A stretch of DNA of 64,000 nucleotides from Cyclobacteriaceae bacterium (GTDB taxonomy: Bacteria; Bacteroidota; Bacteroidia; Cytophagales; Cyclobacteriaceae): positions 310,001-374,000 of the forward strand of contig JAIBBC010000001.1 in the NCBI GenBank assembly GCA_019694875.1. Reading direction: 5' to 3'. The notes beneath the pieces are model-generated. The model made no database searches. It was not told the origin of the DNA and saw nothing but the letters and a program-made list of their open reading frames with translations. Numbering within the stretch: the stretch's first letter is position 1; each line of letters begins with the position of its first letter. Below, in pieces: positions 1-8,441 of the stretch. The position numbers and the translations under genes were made by a program.

Positions 1-255
1 GATTTCAGGGTATTTTTTAAGGTTTTCGAGATAGCGTCTACTTTTCATCTGTTTTAGATGTCGTTCTATCAGCCTTGCCTGACCAAACTGTAATTCATCC
101 ATAGAAAAAAATAATTGCCAATCTTCGGCTCTGGCTGTAAAACTTCGGCTAAAAGATTTACTCAAGTGTTGATCAATCCGGTAAGAAAGATTTTTACAAC
201 TGCCTATGTAAAACCTGTCCAATTTTTTCGAATGCAGAATATAAACCGAGGCCAT
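1..255 (-). CDS. GIY-YIG nuclease family protein (partial, 3' end outside window)
   Basis: An open frame on the minus strand runs from an ATG at 255 off the left edge (85 codons seen, no stop). The product has the GIY-YIG signature in the form VYIL at residues 4-7 and FYIGS at 15-19, then the family pattern of a conserved Arg in YRIDQH, a Phe-Thr-Ala-Arg stretch, and a Glu in the ARLIERHLK helix followed by YLENLKKYPE. Bacteroidota carry many such stand-alone 80-100 residue proteins; their substrate is generally unknown. It is followed upstream by a noncoding stretch and has no operon partner in view. Confidence 0.8.
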   Translation of the reverse strand, partial: MASVYILHSKKLDRFYIGSCKNLSYRIDQHLSKSFSRSFTARAEDWQLFFSMDELQFGQARLIERHLKQMKSRRYLENLKKYPEI

Positions 256-371
256 GAAGATATAAGCAACGGAAAAATATCTAGGCAAAAAATAAAAAAT
301 GACCTTTTTAGGCCGAAACTGGCAGGCGTATTGGCGAACAACTTGTAAAAATCTACTATGCCATTTCGGTC

Positions 372-402
372 AAAAAAAAGAGCTAGCAAAACGCTAACTC
401 TT
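372..402 (-). terminator. Rho-independent terminator (minus strand)
   Basis: On the minus strand the stem AAGAGTTAGC pairs with GCTAGCTCTT around a loop of about 4 T and is followed directly by a run of T. It would end minus-strand transcription entering from about 500. Confidence 0.75.
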
Positions 403-588
403 CCTGTACCCCCGATGGTCAGAAAGTCGAACCAGGTTTATTGAGGATTTGAAACTTTTGCATAGGTTCGAGTCTGTCATTTTGGCCGACCGGTTTTTTG
501 ATAGCTAATTTCCATTGATATCAGTTCATGGTCTTTTGGCTGAATTGCGACAGACGTGTATTCACATAGATTTTAAGTAGCAACGGGA

Positions 589-723
589 TCAAGGCAAAAC
601 GTTCTGGCATGTTTCCGTAACACTACATTTATGACTTTTTAAGGATTTGTAGCAATTTTTTTCGACCACACTTCCATTGAAATTGTCCAATACGTCGCAA
701 GCTGTTTTTTGATACATGTTCAT
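589..723 (-). CDS. Possible 44-residue Cys-containing small protein
   Basis: A short minus-strand ORF starts at ATG 723 and stops at 589, 21 bases after the stop of the upstream membrane protein gene and in the same direction. It encodes four cysteines (two in KCSVTETC) in a hydrophilic sequence. I recognise no family. The position behind the 745-1221 gene would let it be co-transcribed from the operator at 1355. Short length and lack of a ribosome binding site make it uncertain. Confidence 0.2.
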   Translation of the reverse strand: MNMYQKTACDVLDNFNGSVVEKNCYKSLKSHKCSVTETCQNVLP

Positions 724-744
724 CGATGCTGTTTGAATCCTTTG

Positions 745-1221
745 CTAATCGTCGTCTTGAGGCGCTGTTCTTGATTCGGTAATCTCCGTGTGCCTTATCT
801 TCCCACCCAGCCAGGCAGTCCTCGCGGCAAGTGAGAATGCGAGTGCGCTAACCGCAAGCACAGCCGCAGCAAGCTTACGTTGAAGATGCTGCTTGCGCTG
901 CGTTAAAATTATAGTCACCACCGTGAAACAACCAAGGATGACGAATCCTATCAGCGTAACCTTAGCGGAATCTTCATGTTGCTCAATAGCAGACTCTGAA
1001 ACTCCCGCAATCTGTTCGACAGTCTCTTCCGCGCCTTCCCCGGAAAAGTATGCAACGAATGCGCTTGCCGTAGCTATGATAAGAACTGTGTATGCAGCGA
1101 AATAAGTGTGGCGCGAATCCGTCTTGATGGCAAAAAGAAGTACAACAACTGCGAGAAAGGTGCCAATCACAGCCATGTGATTAATCACTAGATGGACGTA
1201 AGTCGGGTTCATAATTTTCAT
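745..1221 (-). CDS. Four-helix membrane protein, DUF2231-like
   Basis: About 158 residues if the ATG at 1221 is used; an upstream ATG at 1275 would add 18 residues that do not look like a membrane protein N-terminus. Four hydrophobic segments are visible. The loop after the second carries SGEGAEE and a later IEQHED, the pattern seen in DUF2231-like inner-membrane proteins with conserved His that may bind heme. It is divergent from the porin gene and shares the palindromic operator at 1355-1370; on this strand a box TAGATTAG lies at the -7 position (1326-1333). Function unknown; induction under low oxygen or NO is inferred. Confidence 0.6.
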   Translation of the reverse strand: MKIMNPTYVHLVINHMAVIGTFLAVVVLLFAIKTDSRHTYFAAYTVLIIATASAFVAYFSGEGAEETVEQIAGVSESAIEQHEDSAKVTLIGFVILGCFTVVTIILTQRKQHLQRKLAAAVLAVSALAFSLAARTAWLGGKIRHTEITESRTAPQDDD

Positions 1222-1354
1222 TCGTTGGTTTGAAACTTGCGAAAAAAGACAATGGCGTCCAGTGACAAACGACATCTATATGACGATCATTTCGTCATTG
1301 TTCACCGGGCGATACGCGAATGCATCTAATCTACCGGAAATAAAACACTGCTAA

Positions 1355-1370
1355 CATGATCTGAATCATA
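1355..1370. promoter_or_regulatory. Crp/Fnr-type operator A (CATGA-N6-TCATA)
   Basis: Palindrome CATGATCTGAATCATA between divergent genes. On the plus strand TACCTTGT (1392-1399) and on the minus strand TAGATTAG (1326-1333) are both centred exactly 33 bp from the palindrome centre, matching the Bacteroidota -7 box TAnnTTTG. Predicted to activate both the porin-ctaA unit and the membrane protein gene. Confidence 0.7.
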
Positions 1371-1420
1371 AGGACAGGCATTCGCTGAAACTACCTTGTT
1401 TTTTCAAATTTTCAGTGATC

Positions 1421-2695
1421 ATGCGTATCGCAATCACCGTGGCTTTCATACTGATCGCAGGTATTGCTAAAGGCCAGACCAAACTTGAAGTCAGTGGCGA
1501 TCTCAGAGCAAGAGCTGAGTATCGTCATGGTTTTGGTACGCTTGCAGCGAAGGATCAGCGTCCGGCATTTTTTGTCGACCAGCGCAGTCGCTTAATAGCG
1601 CATTACGTTGCATCCAGGTATGCTGTAAAATTGAGTTTGCAGGACGTTCGTGTTTGGGGTAATCAATCTCAGATGGTTCGTGAAGACGGAGCATTGACTG
1701 CAATGCATGAAGCATGGGGCGAAATATTTTTTACCCAAAAAATTTCCGCACGTCTTGGCCGCCAAGAGATCGCGATGGATGACCATCGAATATTTGGGAA
1801 TGTGGATTGGGCCATGCAGGCTCGAAGTCATGACGCGTTAGTGCTGAAGTATTTGAAAAGTCGATTTGAGGTACAAGCTGGTTTAGCTTTTAACCAAGAC
1901 AAGCCGCAGCTTGCAACCACCTATTATACCATCGCCAACAATTACAAAACATTCCAGTACCTATGGCTACACCATAATGACGATTCTTTTTCGTCAAGTG
2001 TTTTGTTCCTTAACAATGGCAAACAAGGAGGTACAATAGATGATTACAAGACTTACTACAGTCAGACTATCGGATTACGCTCAACGTATGCAAAGAAGCG
2101 CATCAAGCCAACTATCGCGTACTATCATCAGCTTGGAAACGAGGCGGACGACACTACCAACATTAACGCGTCCTATATTAATGTTGATTTGAAGTATCAA
2201 TTGTTCAGTTCGTTCAGCGTTAATGCAGGATGTGAGTTACTCAGCGGAAATGATCGGAAACCTTCGAAAGCAAATCGAGCTTTCAACCCGTTTTACGGAA
2301 CAAATCACAAGTTCAATGGCTTGATGGATTATTTCTACGTTGGCAATCATATCAATAATGTGGGACTCCGTGATTACTATTTCCATTTAAACTATCAAGG
2401 AAAAACATTTTCACCTGCTCTTCAATTCCACTTTTTCCAATCAGACGGTTTAGTCACAGACCCAGAGGACGGGTCGATAATGTCCAGATCGTTAGGTATG
2501 GAGTTTGACCTCGTCCTTCAATACAAATTCAATGAAGAAATAAAATTCGATGGTGGATACTCTCAATTTATTCAAACAAACACGTTGGAAGTTCTGAAGG
2601 GAGTCGATGCGGGATCAATGAACAACTGGGCATGGCTTATGGTTACGATCAAGCCTGTATTCTATAAAACTCCCGATCCTTCCAAGACTCCGTGA
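1421..2695 (+). CDS. Outer-membrane beta-barrel porin, alginate-export-like
   Basis: About 424 residues with an N-terminal signal peptide (hydrophobic run ending in AKGQ). I use the ATG at 1421; a GTG lies 6 bases earlier. The mature part opens with LEVSGDLRARAEYR and is rich in alternating aromatic strands, ending in a barrel-like strand pattern. This matches alginate-export/porin family proteins often found beside denitrification genes in Bacteroidota. It should sit in the outer membrane and pass small solutes or anions; the substrate is not visible. It is 3 bases upstream of ctaA, so the two are one operon from operator A. Confidence 0.65.
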   Translation: MRIAITVAFILIAGIAKGQTKLEVSGDLRARAEYRHGFGTLAAKDQRPAFFVDQRSRLIAHYVASRYAVKLSLQDVRVWGNQSQMVREDGALTAMHEAWGEIFFTQKISARLGRQEIAMDDHRIFGNVDWAMQARSHDALVLKYLKSRFEVQAGLAFNQDKPQLATTYYTIANNYKTFQYLWLHHNDDSFSSSVLFLNNGKQGGTIDDYKTYYSQTIGLRSTYAKKRIKPTIAYYHQLGNEADDTTNINASYINVDLKYQLFSSFSVNAGCELLSGNDRKPSKANRAFNPFYGTNHKFNGLMDYFYVGNHINNVGLRDYYFHLNYQGKTFSPALQFHFFQSDGLVTDPEDGSIMSRSLGMEFDLVLQYKFNEEIKFDGGYSQFIQTNTLEVLKGVDAGSMNNWAWLMVTIKPVFYKTPDPSKTP

Positions 2696-2698
2696 TGT

Positions 2699-3718
2699 AT
2701 GAGTGTTTCATCTAACAGTTGGATAAAGAAGTGGTTATGGTCAGGAATCGTTCTGATCATACTGATGATGATGGTTGGAGCAATTACACGCCTGACTGGC
2801 TCTGGATTATCAATTGTTGAATGGAAAGTGATCTCCGGAATCATCCCTCCGTTCACGGCTGAGGATTGGAATCTCACTTTCCTCAAATACAAACAGTTCC
2901 CGCAGTATCAGAAGTTGAATCACAATTTTGATGTCGAAGATTTCAAAAGAATATTCTGGTGGGAATACATACACCGTTTGCTTGGAAGAATAGTTGGATT
3001 GGCTTTTATCATACCATTTGCAGTGATCGTCACGCGAAAGCATGTCCCGCGTTGGTTGAAAGTAAGGCTTGTCGTGATTCTGTTTGCTGGAATCTGTCAA
3101 GGCATTATGGGTTGGCTAATGGTAAAGAGCGGGCTGGTTGACATGCCGCATGTTAATCACTTCCGGCTCGCTCTTCATTTGAGTTTTGCTTTCGGATTGA
3201 TTGCGCTGATCCTTTGGTTGATTTTCGATCTGGAGCACCCGCCAGGCCCAGCGCTGAAATGGAAATTCACGGCAGCACTATTGCCGGCATTTTGTCTTGT
3301 TGTAGTCGTCATCCAGATCATTCTCGGAGTGTTAGTCGCGGGCCTGAAAGCTGGATTTTCATACAACACCTTCCCCATGATGGAAGGCAGGTTTTTTCCG
3401 GATGCTATTAACTCTCAGGCAAGTTTTCTGTACAATGGAGTCGCTCTTCAATTCATACACAGATGGTTTGCCTGGTTTGCACTTGCGTGTGTTGTTTGGC
3501 TATGGATTGAATACCGCAGAAGATCTGGAGCTTTGTCTTCACCCGCGTCACCCGTAAACCTTCTTTTGTTCGTTGTGATCATCCAGTTGGTCATTGGCAT
3601 TCTCACACTTGTACTGAATGTGCCCATTGTACTAGCAGTCCTTCACCAGATGACAGCCGTACTTGCCTTTGGCTTACTTTTGAATCTCACTTACTTAGCA
3701 GGCTACCGATTAGATTGA
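2699..3718 (+). CDS. ctaA: Heme A synthase (COX15/CtaA family)
   Basis: 339 residues with about eight membrane helices. The family motifs are clear: GAITRLTGSGLSIVEWK near residue 27, EYIHRLLGR near 97, and later HVNHFRLALHLS, FIHRWFAW and LHQMTAVLAF, which supply the four heme-ligand histidines. It oxidises the heme O methyl group to make heme A for aa3-type oxidases in the inner membrane. It follows the porin gene by 3 bases and its end overlaps the convergent hemN end by 9 bases. Its place in an island otherwise devoted to NO/N2O and anaerobic functions is unexpected, because its product serves oxygen respiration. Confidence 0.93.
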   Translation: MSVSSNSWIKKWLWSGIVLIILMMMVGAITRLTGSGLSIVEWKVISGIIPPFTAEDWNLTFLKYKQFPQYQKLNHNFDVEDFKRIFWWEYIHRLLGRIVGLAFIIPFAVIVTRKHVPRWLKVRLVVILFAGICQGIMGWLMVKSGLVDMPHVNHFRLALHLSFAFGLIALILWLIFDLEHPPGPALKWKFTAALLPAFCLVVVVIQIILGVLVAGLKAGFSYNTFPMMEGRFFPDAINSQASFLYNGVALQFIHRWFAWFALACVVWLWIEYRRRSGALSSPASPVNLLLFVVIIQLVIGILTLVLNVPIVLAVLHQMTAVLAFGLLLNLTYLAGYRLD

Positions 3719-5086
3719 CTGGCTAAAGAGTTGTTTGGACTCCTCCTTTTTCTCACTGTTCATACGTTCATCAAAAACGGCACAGATGTTTCGGACAAAA
3801 GCCCTTCCAAGTTCTGTCACCTGGAATCCATCAATGTTCGCTGTGAGTATTCCTTCTTCCTGCATTTTATATAACGAGGTCATGACGGCATCATCTCTAA
3901 ATTGTTCAAGAGATTTACTATAGATGTTTCCAACACAAGCGACATCCAGGATGCATCTTCTGATGAGCATATCCTTCTTCGTCATGGTATGGCCCTTGAA
4001 TACCGCCAACCTGTCGTTGACAACATCATTCGAATATGCTTCGACTGTTTTTCTATTCTGCGCGTAAGCATACTTTGCATCGCTGATGGCAGATGCACCA
4101 AGTCCAATCAACAAGTCTGTTGGCATGGTAGTATATCCCATGAAATTCCGGTGGAGCGTACCACTCAGAGAGGCTTTTAATAACTTGTCGGTGCTTAAAG
4201 AGAAGTGATCCATTCCTACATCTTCATAGCCATGAGCTTTCAGCAGTACCCTGCCGGTTTCATAGAGCTTTCTTTTTTCGGCATTCGTTGGCAGGTCGGC
4301 ATTCTCGTAACCACGTTGTCCAGGTTTCATCCAAGGGACATGTGCGTAGCTATAGAACGAGACGCGATCTGGTTTCAAACCCAACACCTTGCGCATCGTA
4401 TTCGAAACAGTGGAAGTAGTTTGAAACGGTAAGCCGTAGATTAAATCGAAGTTGATCGATTTATACCCAATCGAACGGCTTTGTTCAGTGACGTCTTTCA
4501 ACTGGCTGAATGGCTGGAATCGATTAATCGTTTTTTGAACTTTCTCATCCAGATCCTGAACACCATAGCTCACCCGCCTGAAGCCCAGGTGGTATAATGT
4601 CTTGATGTGCTCAAATGTTGTGTTGTTTGGATGACCTTCAAAGCTGAACTCATGGTCTTCGTGGATTACTGCATCTTCCAGGATTATATTAATGAGTCTT
4701 TCCAGATTTAGTGCGCTGAAAAAAGTCGGAGTTCCACCTCCCAAATGAATCTCCCGGATAGTGGGAACACTACCGAAGATGTTTTTGTATAACTGCCACT
4801 CCCTTCTTAGCGCTTCAATATAGCGGTGTTCAACGGTATGATTCCGTGTGATTCTCGTGTTGCAAGCGCAGTATGTGCACAAACTTTCACAAAATGGAAG
4901 ATGAACGTAAAGGCTTATGCCTTTGTCGCTGTTACTTTCCGCGAACGACCTCTCAACTGCGTCAATCCAGTACGTGGTGGAAAAGTGATCTGCATCCCAG
5001 AACGGAACCGCAGGGTAACTTGTGTACCTCGGCACAGGTACATCATATTTCTTGACTAGTTCTGTAAATCGATGGTCGATCATCAC
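3710..5086 (-). CDS. hemN: Oxygen-independent coproporphyrinogen III oxidase
   Basis: 458 residues. A radical SAM cluster motif C-X3-C-X2-C is at residues 66-73 (CESLCTYC), followed by Cys75 in CACN as in true HemN rather than HemW. Next come GGGTPTFF, the GLPFQT stretch and the C-terminal HemN domain. It decarboxylates coproporphyrinogen III to protoporphyrinogen IX without oxygen, allowing heme synthesis for the cytochromes and NO reductase of this island under anoxia. It lies 19 bases behind the OsmC gene and so is probably transcribed from the operator at 5625-5640. Confidence 0.95.
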   Translation of the reverse strand: MMIDHRFTELVKKYDVPVPRYTSYPAVPFWDADHFSTTYWIDAVERSFAESNSDKGISLYVHLPFCESLCTYCACNTRITRNHTVEHRYIEALRREWQLYKNIFGSVPTIREIHLGGGTPTFFSALNLERLINIILEDAVIHEDHEFSFEGHPNNTTFEHIKTLYHLGFRRVSYGVQDLDEKVQKTINRFQPFSQLKDVTEQSRSIGYKSINFDLIYGLPFQTTSTVSNTMRKVLGLKPDRVSFYSYAHVPWMKPGQRGYENADLPTNAEKRKLYETGRVLLKAHGYEDVGMDHFSLSTDKLLKASLSGTLHRNFMGYTTMPTDLLIGLGASAISDAKYAYAQNRKTVEAYSNDVVNDRLAVFKGHTMTKKDMLIRRCILDVACVGNIYSKSLEQFRDDAVMTSLYKMQEEGILTANIDGFQVTELGRAFVRNICAVFDERMNSEKKEESKQLFSQSI

Positions 5087-5105
5087 AATGAAGTTTACGC
5101 GCCTG

Positions 5106-5573
5106 TCAAAGAATATTTTTCACCACCGTATGGACCACGGGCCGCATAGTGACTTTTGACTTAATAGAATTTGAAATGAGACAGGCAGCCTCGGAGCGCT
5201 GCAGAACGCGGAGTGCTTTTTCGCGGTCTTCCTCATTCGATATTGTCACTTCCGGAAACAACACTATTTCAGTCATCAGAAATTTGCCATCAACCTGCTG
5301 AAGCTTTCCCTCAGATTTGCACTTGAAATCTGTGAATACAAGTTTCGAGTTCTCTGCAATCGCAAGAAAGGTTGTCATAAGGCAACTGCTCACTGCCGCG
5401 GTAAATAGATGTTCCGGAGACCAAATTCCAGCCACTCCTTTTGGAAATTCAGGCGGGGTTGCCACAGTAAGGCATCCGTTGTTTGCGGTAAAGTTGCCAA
5501 CCTCCGGTGAGCACATTTTCCCAACTCTGTCGTGTTCCCAGCTGATATCAACATTATAAGAGTGTGTTGTCAT
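5106..5573 (-). CDS. OsmC/Ohr family protein
   Basis: 155 residues. The two family cysteines are present: Cys64 in AVSSCLMTTF and Cys131 in SEAACLISNS, with the usual PEHLFTAA before the first. Members reduce organic peroxides with this Cys pair in the cytoplasm; some OsmC-like proteins have other thiol roles. It heads the unit with hemN and has the best operator/promoter arrangement in the window: a perfect palindrome with TAGGTTTG at the predicted -7 position (5596-5603). Confidence 0.85.
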   Translation of the reverse strand: MTTHSYNVDISWEHDRVGKMCSPEVGNFTANNGCLTVATPPEFPKGVAGIWSPEHLFTAAVSSCLMTTFLAIAENSKLVFTDFKCKSEGKLQQVDGKFLMTEIVLFPEVTISNEEDREKALRVLQRSEAACLISNSIKSKVTMRPVVHTVVKNIL

Positions 5574-5624
5574 GGTGTAATGAGTTTATCCATTGCAAAC
5601 CTAGCCGGATGCTTATCAACAATA

Positions 5625-5640
5625 TATGATCGCAGTCATA
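5625..5640 (-). promoter_or_regulatory. Crp/Fnr-type operator B
   Basis: TATGATCGCAGTCATA, perfect TATGA/TCATA arms. On the minus strand a perfect -7 box TAGGTTTG (5596-5603) is centred 33 bp downstream. Drives osmC-hemN. It lies just downstream of the ferredoxin stop codon. Confidence 0.8.
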
Positions 5641-5662
5641 TCAGCCCGATTTTCCCATGCTT

Positions 5663-5887
5663 TCAGGCGCAAACTTTAATCGCTTTGAGTGGGCATTTCT
5701 CAGCAGCCCTTAAATTCTGTAGCACTTCACGATCATTAATTGCTGCGACATACACCTTTTTTTTAAGCTGGCTTCCCATTAATATAGACTTGCCATCTTT
5801 GCGGGAAATTCGCCAACGGTCTGGGGCCCATTCCACGCATGCATGACAACCAATGCATTTATTCTTCTGGTAGATTATCGTGGCCAT
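5663..5887 (-). CDS. Small iron-sulfur ferredoxin
   Basis: 74 residues. Cys11, Cys14 and Cys17 (KCIGCHACV) and Cys65 in KCPLKAI make one [4Fe-4S] site; Cys73 is extra. It is a single-cluster ferredoxin with a longer middle than bacterial 2[4Fe-4S] types. Its start overlaps the end of the U32 gene by 29 bases, so the two are translationally coupled, and it is a likely electron donor for the U32 protein; that pairing is inferred from the overlap. Confidence 0.85.
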   Translation of the reverse strand: MATIIYQKNKCIGCHACVEWAPDRWRISRKDGKSILMGSQLKKKVYVAAINDREVLQNLRAAEKCPLKAIKVCA

Positions 5888-7136
5888 TTGCTTTTACAAC
5901 CTTATAGAGTTTGTCGAGGGGACGCACAACTTCCGGAACTGGCATAGAAAAATGATTTCTAACTTCAGTATGAGTTGCTGGCAGGTTATCTAAACGTAGC
6001 TCTGAAACACTAGTCCTCACAACTCCAGTTTTTGGGCCGATGATCAATACGTCATCCCCAACTTGCAATGGATTCCGTTCAACCTTGAACTCACCAACCA
6101 TTAACTTCTTGAAGTATCTGGAAACACTGCCGATGTAAATTTTCCGTTCCGGAGCATTTGATCCGTAACTATTGCTCCATTCTCCCATCTTCTTCCCCAA
6201 ATAGTATCCATCCCAGAATCCTCTGTTGTAGACTTTGGAAAGTTGCTCTTTCCAATCTGAAATTCTTTCAGCATTGTAACTTCCATTGACTACTGAGCGC
6301 ACGGCATCTTTATAGCACCTGGTAGTGGTATGAACATATTCTGGCGATCTTCCCCGGCCTTCGATTTTCAGGATTGAAACACCGGTATCAATGATCTTGT
6401 CCATAAACTCTATTGTGCACAGATCTTTTGAGCTCATGATGAATTCGTTATCAATCTCCAACTCGAAACCGCTTTGCTTGTCTGTGACGATGTATTCATG
6501 TCGGCAATTCTGAATGCATGCTCCACGGTTAGCTGAGGCAAAGTCCGAGTGGAGACTTAGATAACATTTTCCAGATACGGCCATGCATAGCGCTCCGTGC
6601 GCGAAGATTTCTATTCGGATTGGATTTCCATCCGGCCCAACGATCTTCTTGCGGTGGATGTGGCGGATGATTGCCTGAATTTGCGTCAATGTTAGTTCCC
6701 TTGCCAGTACGACCACATTTGCAAACGTTGAGTAGAATTCCACGGTTTCAATGTTGCACGCATTCGCCTGGGTAGAGATATGTATCGGCATACCGATTTT
6801 TTTTGCATAGAGCATAACCGAAAGATCGGACGCGATAACTCCATCGATTCCAGATTCCTTAGCGTGCTTCACGATCGACTCCATCAGGCGGAGATCATGG
6901 TCGTAGATGATTGTATTTAGGGTGATGTAGGATTTGACCTTATTGCTTTTACATGTTCTGGAAATCAAATCAATCTCATTGATTGAAAAATTATTGTTCG
7001 ATCTCGCTCTGAGATTGAGCTGTTCTACACCGAAGTAAACGGAGTCCGCTCCAGCCATGATAGCAGTGCTCAGCCCTTCCAGGCTACCCACTGGGGCCAT
7101 AATCTCAGGAATCTTTAGCCTTTTCGTTGACGCCAT
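5859..7136 (-). CDS. Peptidase U32 family protein (TrhP/UbiU-like)
   Basis: 425 residues. A TIM-barrel start (EIMAPVGSLEGLSTAIMAGAD) is followed by the family's four iron-sulfur cysteines: Cys184, Cys191 (CMAVSGKC), Cys207 and Cys211 (RGACIQNC). A C-terminal beta-barrel part (VGDDVLIIGPKTGVV) is typical of the TrhP/RlhA subgroup. U32 members carry out oxygen-independent hydroxylations of tRNA, rRNA or ubiquinone precursors using prephenate. The Bacteroidota use menaquinone, so a tRNA or rRNA hydroxylation role is more likely than ubiquinone. Divergent from the GNAT gene across operator C. Confidence 0.85.
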   Translation of the reverse strand: MASTKRLKIPEIMAPVGSLEGLSTAIMAGADSVYFGVEQLNLRARSNNNFSINEIDLISRTCKSNKVKSYITLNTIIYDHDLRLMESIVKHAKESGIDGVIASDLSVMLYAKKIGMPIHISTQANACNIETVEFYSTFANVVVLARELTLTQIQAIIRHIHRKKIVGPDGNPIRIEIFAHGALCMAVSGKCYLSLHSDFASANRGACIQNCRHEYIVTDKQSGFELEIDNEFIMSSKDLCTIEFMDKIIDTGVSILKIEGRGRSPEYVHTTTRCYKDAVRSVVNGSYNAERISDWKEQLSKVYNRGFWDGYYLGKKMGEWSNSYGSNAPERKIYIGSVSRYFKKLMVGEFKVERNPLQVGDDVLIIGPKTGVVRTSVSELRLDNLPATHTEVRNHFSMPVPEVVRPLDKLYKVVKANGHDNLPEE

Positions 7137-7183
7137 TACATTCTACAAATGCGGACAAGGTTGAAACAAAACGCTTTTTGAAC

Positions 7184-7199
7184 TATGACTCGAATCATA
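7184..7199. promoter_or_regulatory. Crp/Fnr-type operator C (bidirectional)
   Basis: TATGACTCGAATCATA with perfect arms. A box TATTTTGG (7221-7228) on the plus strand and AACCTTGT (7155-7162) on the minus strand are each centred 33 bp from the palindrome centre. It would serve both the U32-ferredoxin and the GNAT-HPF units. The plus-strand start point would fall at about 7233, so the GNAT mRNA may be nearly leaderless. Confidence 0.7.
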
Positions 7200-7233
7200 G
7201 GCGGGTTTGTTTGTATAGATTATTTTGGGATTA

Positions 7234-8424
7234 ATGATAGAGCAAGCCGAACTTTCGTTAGAGACTCCTTCAATAAGTTCCTTGAGTGAGTCTGATAGAT
7301 ATATTGCAGTTGAGGTTCAAAGACCGGGGGATGAGAGAGCTTTTTTACAGGTTCCGGAGGGGATCTACCGCCTTGATCCTTTTTGGATACCTCCGGTGCA
7401 TAGCGACATTTCTTCAATTTTCAACTCAGCGCAGAATCCTTACTTCAGTCATGGCGAAGCTGCACGATGGATAGTAGTTAACCAGACAGGAAAACCATGT
7501 GGGCGGATTGCGGCCTTTATTAACTTCAATAAACAATTCGATGATGATAAAAAGATAGGCGGTATTGGTTTTTTTGAATGCATAGAGGACGATGCTGCCG
7601 CAAATACATTGTTCAGCATTGCGATAGCCTGGCTTAAAGAACGTCACCACGTAGACGTGATTGATGGGCCTATTAATTTCGGTGAGAACGATAAGTATTG
7701 GGGACTACTTGTCAAAGGCACCGGACCGGTTTCATATGGGATGAATTATAATCCGGCTTTTTATCTGAGATTCTTTCATTCTTTTGGATTCAGCATCCTT
7801 TATAAACAGTTGACCACTTATGTCAGCTTAGCAAGGCCCTTACCCGAGAGGTTTGTGAAGATAGCGGCCAGGGTGGCAAAATCACGCAGATATAAATTTG
7901 AGTCTATTAAATATAGAGACCGGGGACGTTTCATTCGGGATTTTGTTCAGGTTAATAACAGCGCATGGGCGACCTTCAAAGGTTTTCATCCAATGGAGGA
8001 ATCAGTGATCGAGAAATCCCTCAGAGAGATGCGACCTATTATGGTTGAGGAACTCATTTGGTTTGCCTATGCCGACAATACACCGATCGGCTTCCTTGTT
8101 GCAATTCCAGATGTAAACCGCATTATCAAGTATGCTGGACCGGAGCTGGATCTTTGGGGGAAATGTAAATTCCTGTTTTATAAATGGGTTAAAGGATTTA
8201 CAACCGTTCGCGTAGTAGTTATGGGAATTGTTCCGGAATACCGAAACCAAGGCATTGAATCTGCGATGATTGTTCACGCCTTTAACGAAGCTCGAAAAAG
8301 GTCAAAATTTAAGCATGTTCAACTTTCCTGGGTTGGTGATTTTAACGATAAAATGATCGCCCTTCACAAGGCAATGAATGGCATTGAATTCACTCAGCAT
8401 GCAACCTTTAGAAAGGTGTTGTGA
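7234..8424 (+). CDS. GNAT-like N-acetyltransferase
   Basis: About 396 residues from ATG 7234 (a TTG 9 bases upstream is less likely). The C-terminal half has the acetyl-CoA binding pattern VMGIVPEYRNQGIESAMI followed by an alpha helix and the WVGDFNDKMIALHKAMN stretch seen in long Bacteroidota GNAT proteins. The N-terminal half (VEVQRPGDERAF, IDGPINFGENDKYWG) also fits this group. Substrate unknown. It overlaps the next gene by a GTGA start/stop if the GTG at 8421 is used and is under operator C. Confidence 0.75.
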   Translation: MIEQAELSLETPSISSLSESDRYIAVEVQRPGDERAFLQVPEGIYRLDPFWIPPVHSDISSIFNSAQNPYFSHGEAARWIVVNQTGKPCGRIAAFINFNKQFDDDKKIGGIGFFECIEDDAAANTLFSIAIAWLKERHHVDVIDGPINFGENDKYWGLLVKGTGPVSYGMNYNPAFYLRFFHSFGFSILYKQLTTYVSLARPLPERFVKIAARVAKSRRYKFESIKYRDRGRFIRDFVQVNNSAWATFKGFHPMEESVIEKSLREMRPIMVEELIWFAYADNTPIGFLVAIPDVNRIIKYAGPELDLWGKCKFLFYKWVKGFTTVRVVVMGIVPEYRNQGIESAMIVHAFNEARKRSKFKHVQLSWVGDFNDKMIALHKAMNGIEFTQHATFRKVL

Positions 8425-8441
8425 ACAGACTGAGACGCGGA

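Larger units (their letters stand above)
256..744. other. Intergenic stretch, 489 bases
   Basis: This gap lies between the GIY-YIG gene and the membrane protein gene, both on the minus strand. It holds a good minus-strand hairpin terminator (372-402) and one short minus-strand ORF (589-723). The stretch around 403-500 resembles the worn tail of another gene read on the minus strand, but I see no intact reading frame or RNA there. Confidence 0.6.

Noticed and set aside
403-500. tRNA-like or attachment-like fragment (GGTTCGA stretches) in the left intergenic region
   Set aside because: No cloverleaf can be built and no match to the tRNA-Leu ends near the recombinase; not a convincing left attachment site.
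1281-1297. Inverted repeat TGACGA-TCATT-TCGTCA upstream of the 745-1221 gene
   Set aside because: Looks like an operator but does not match the TATGA-N6-TCATA spacing and occurs once; no support beyond the palindrome.
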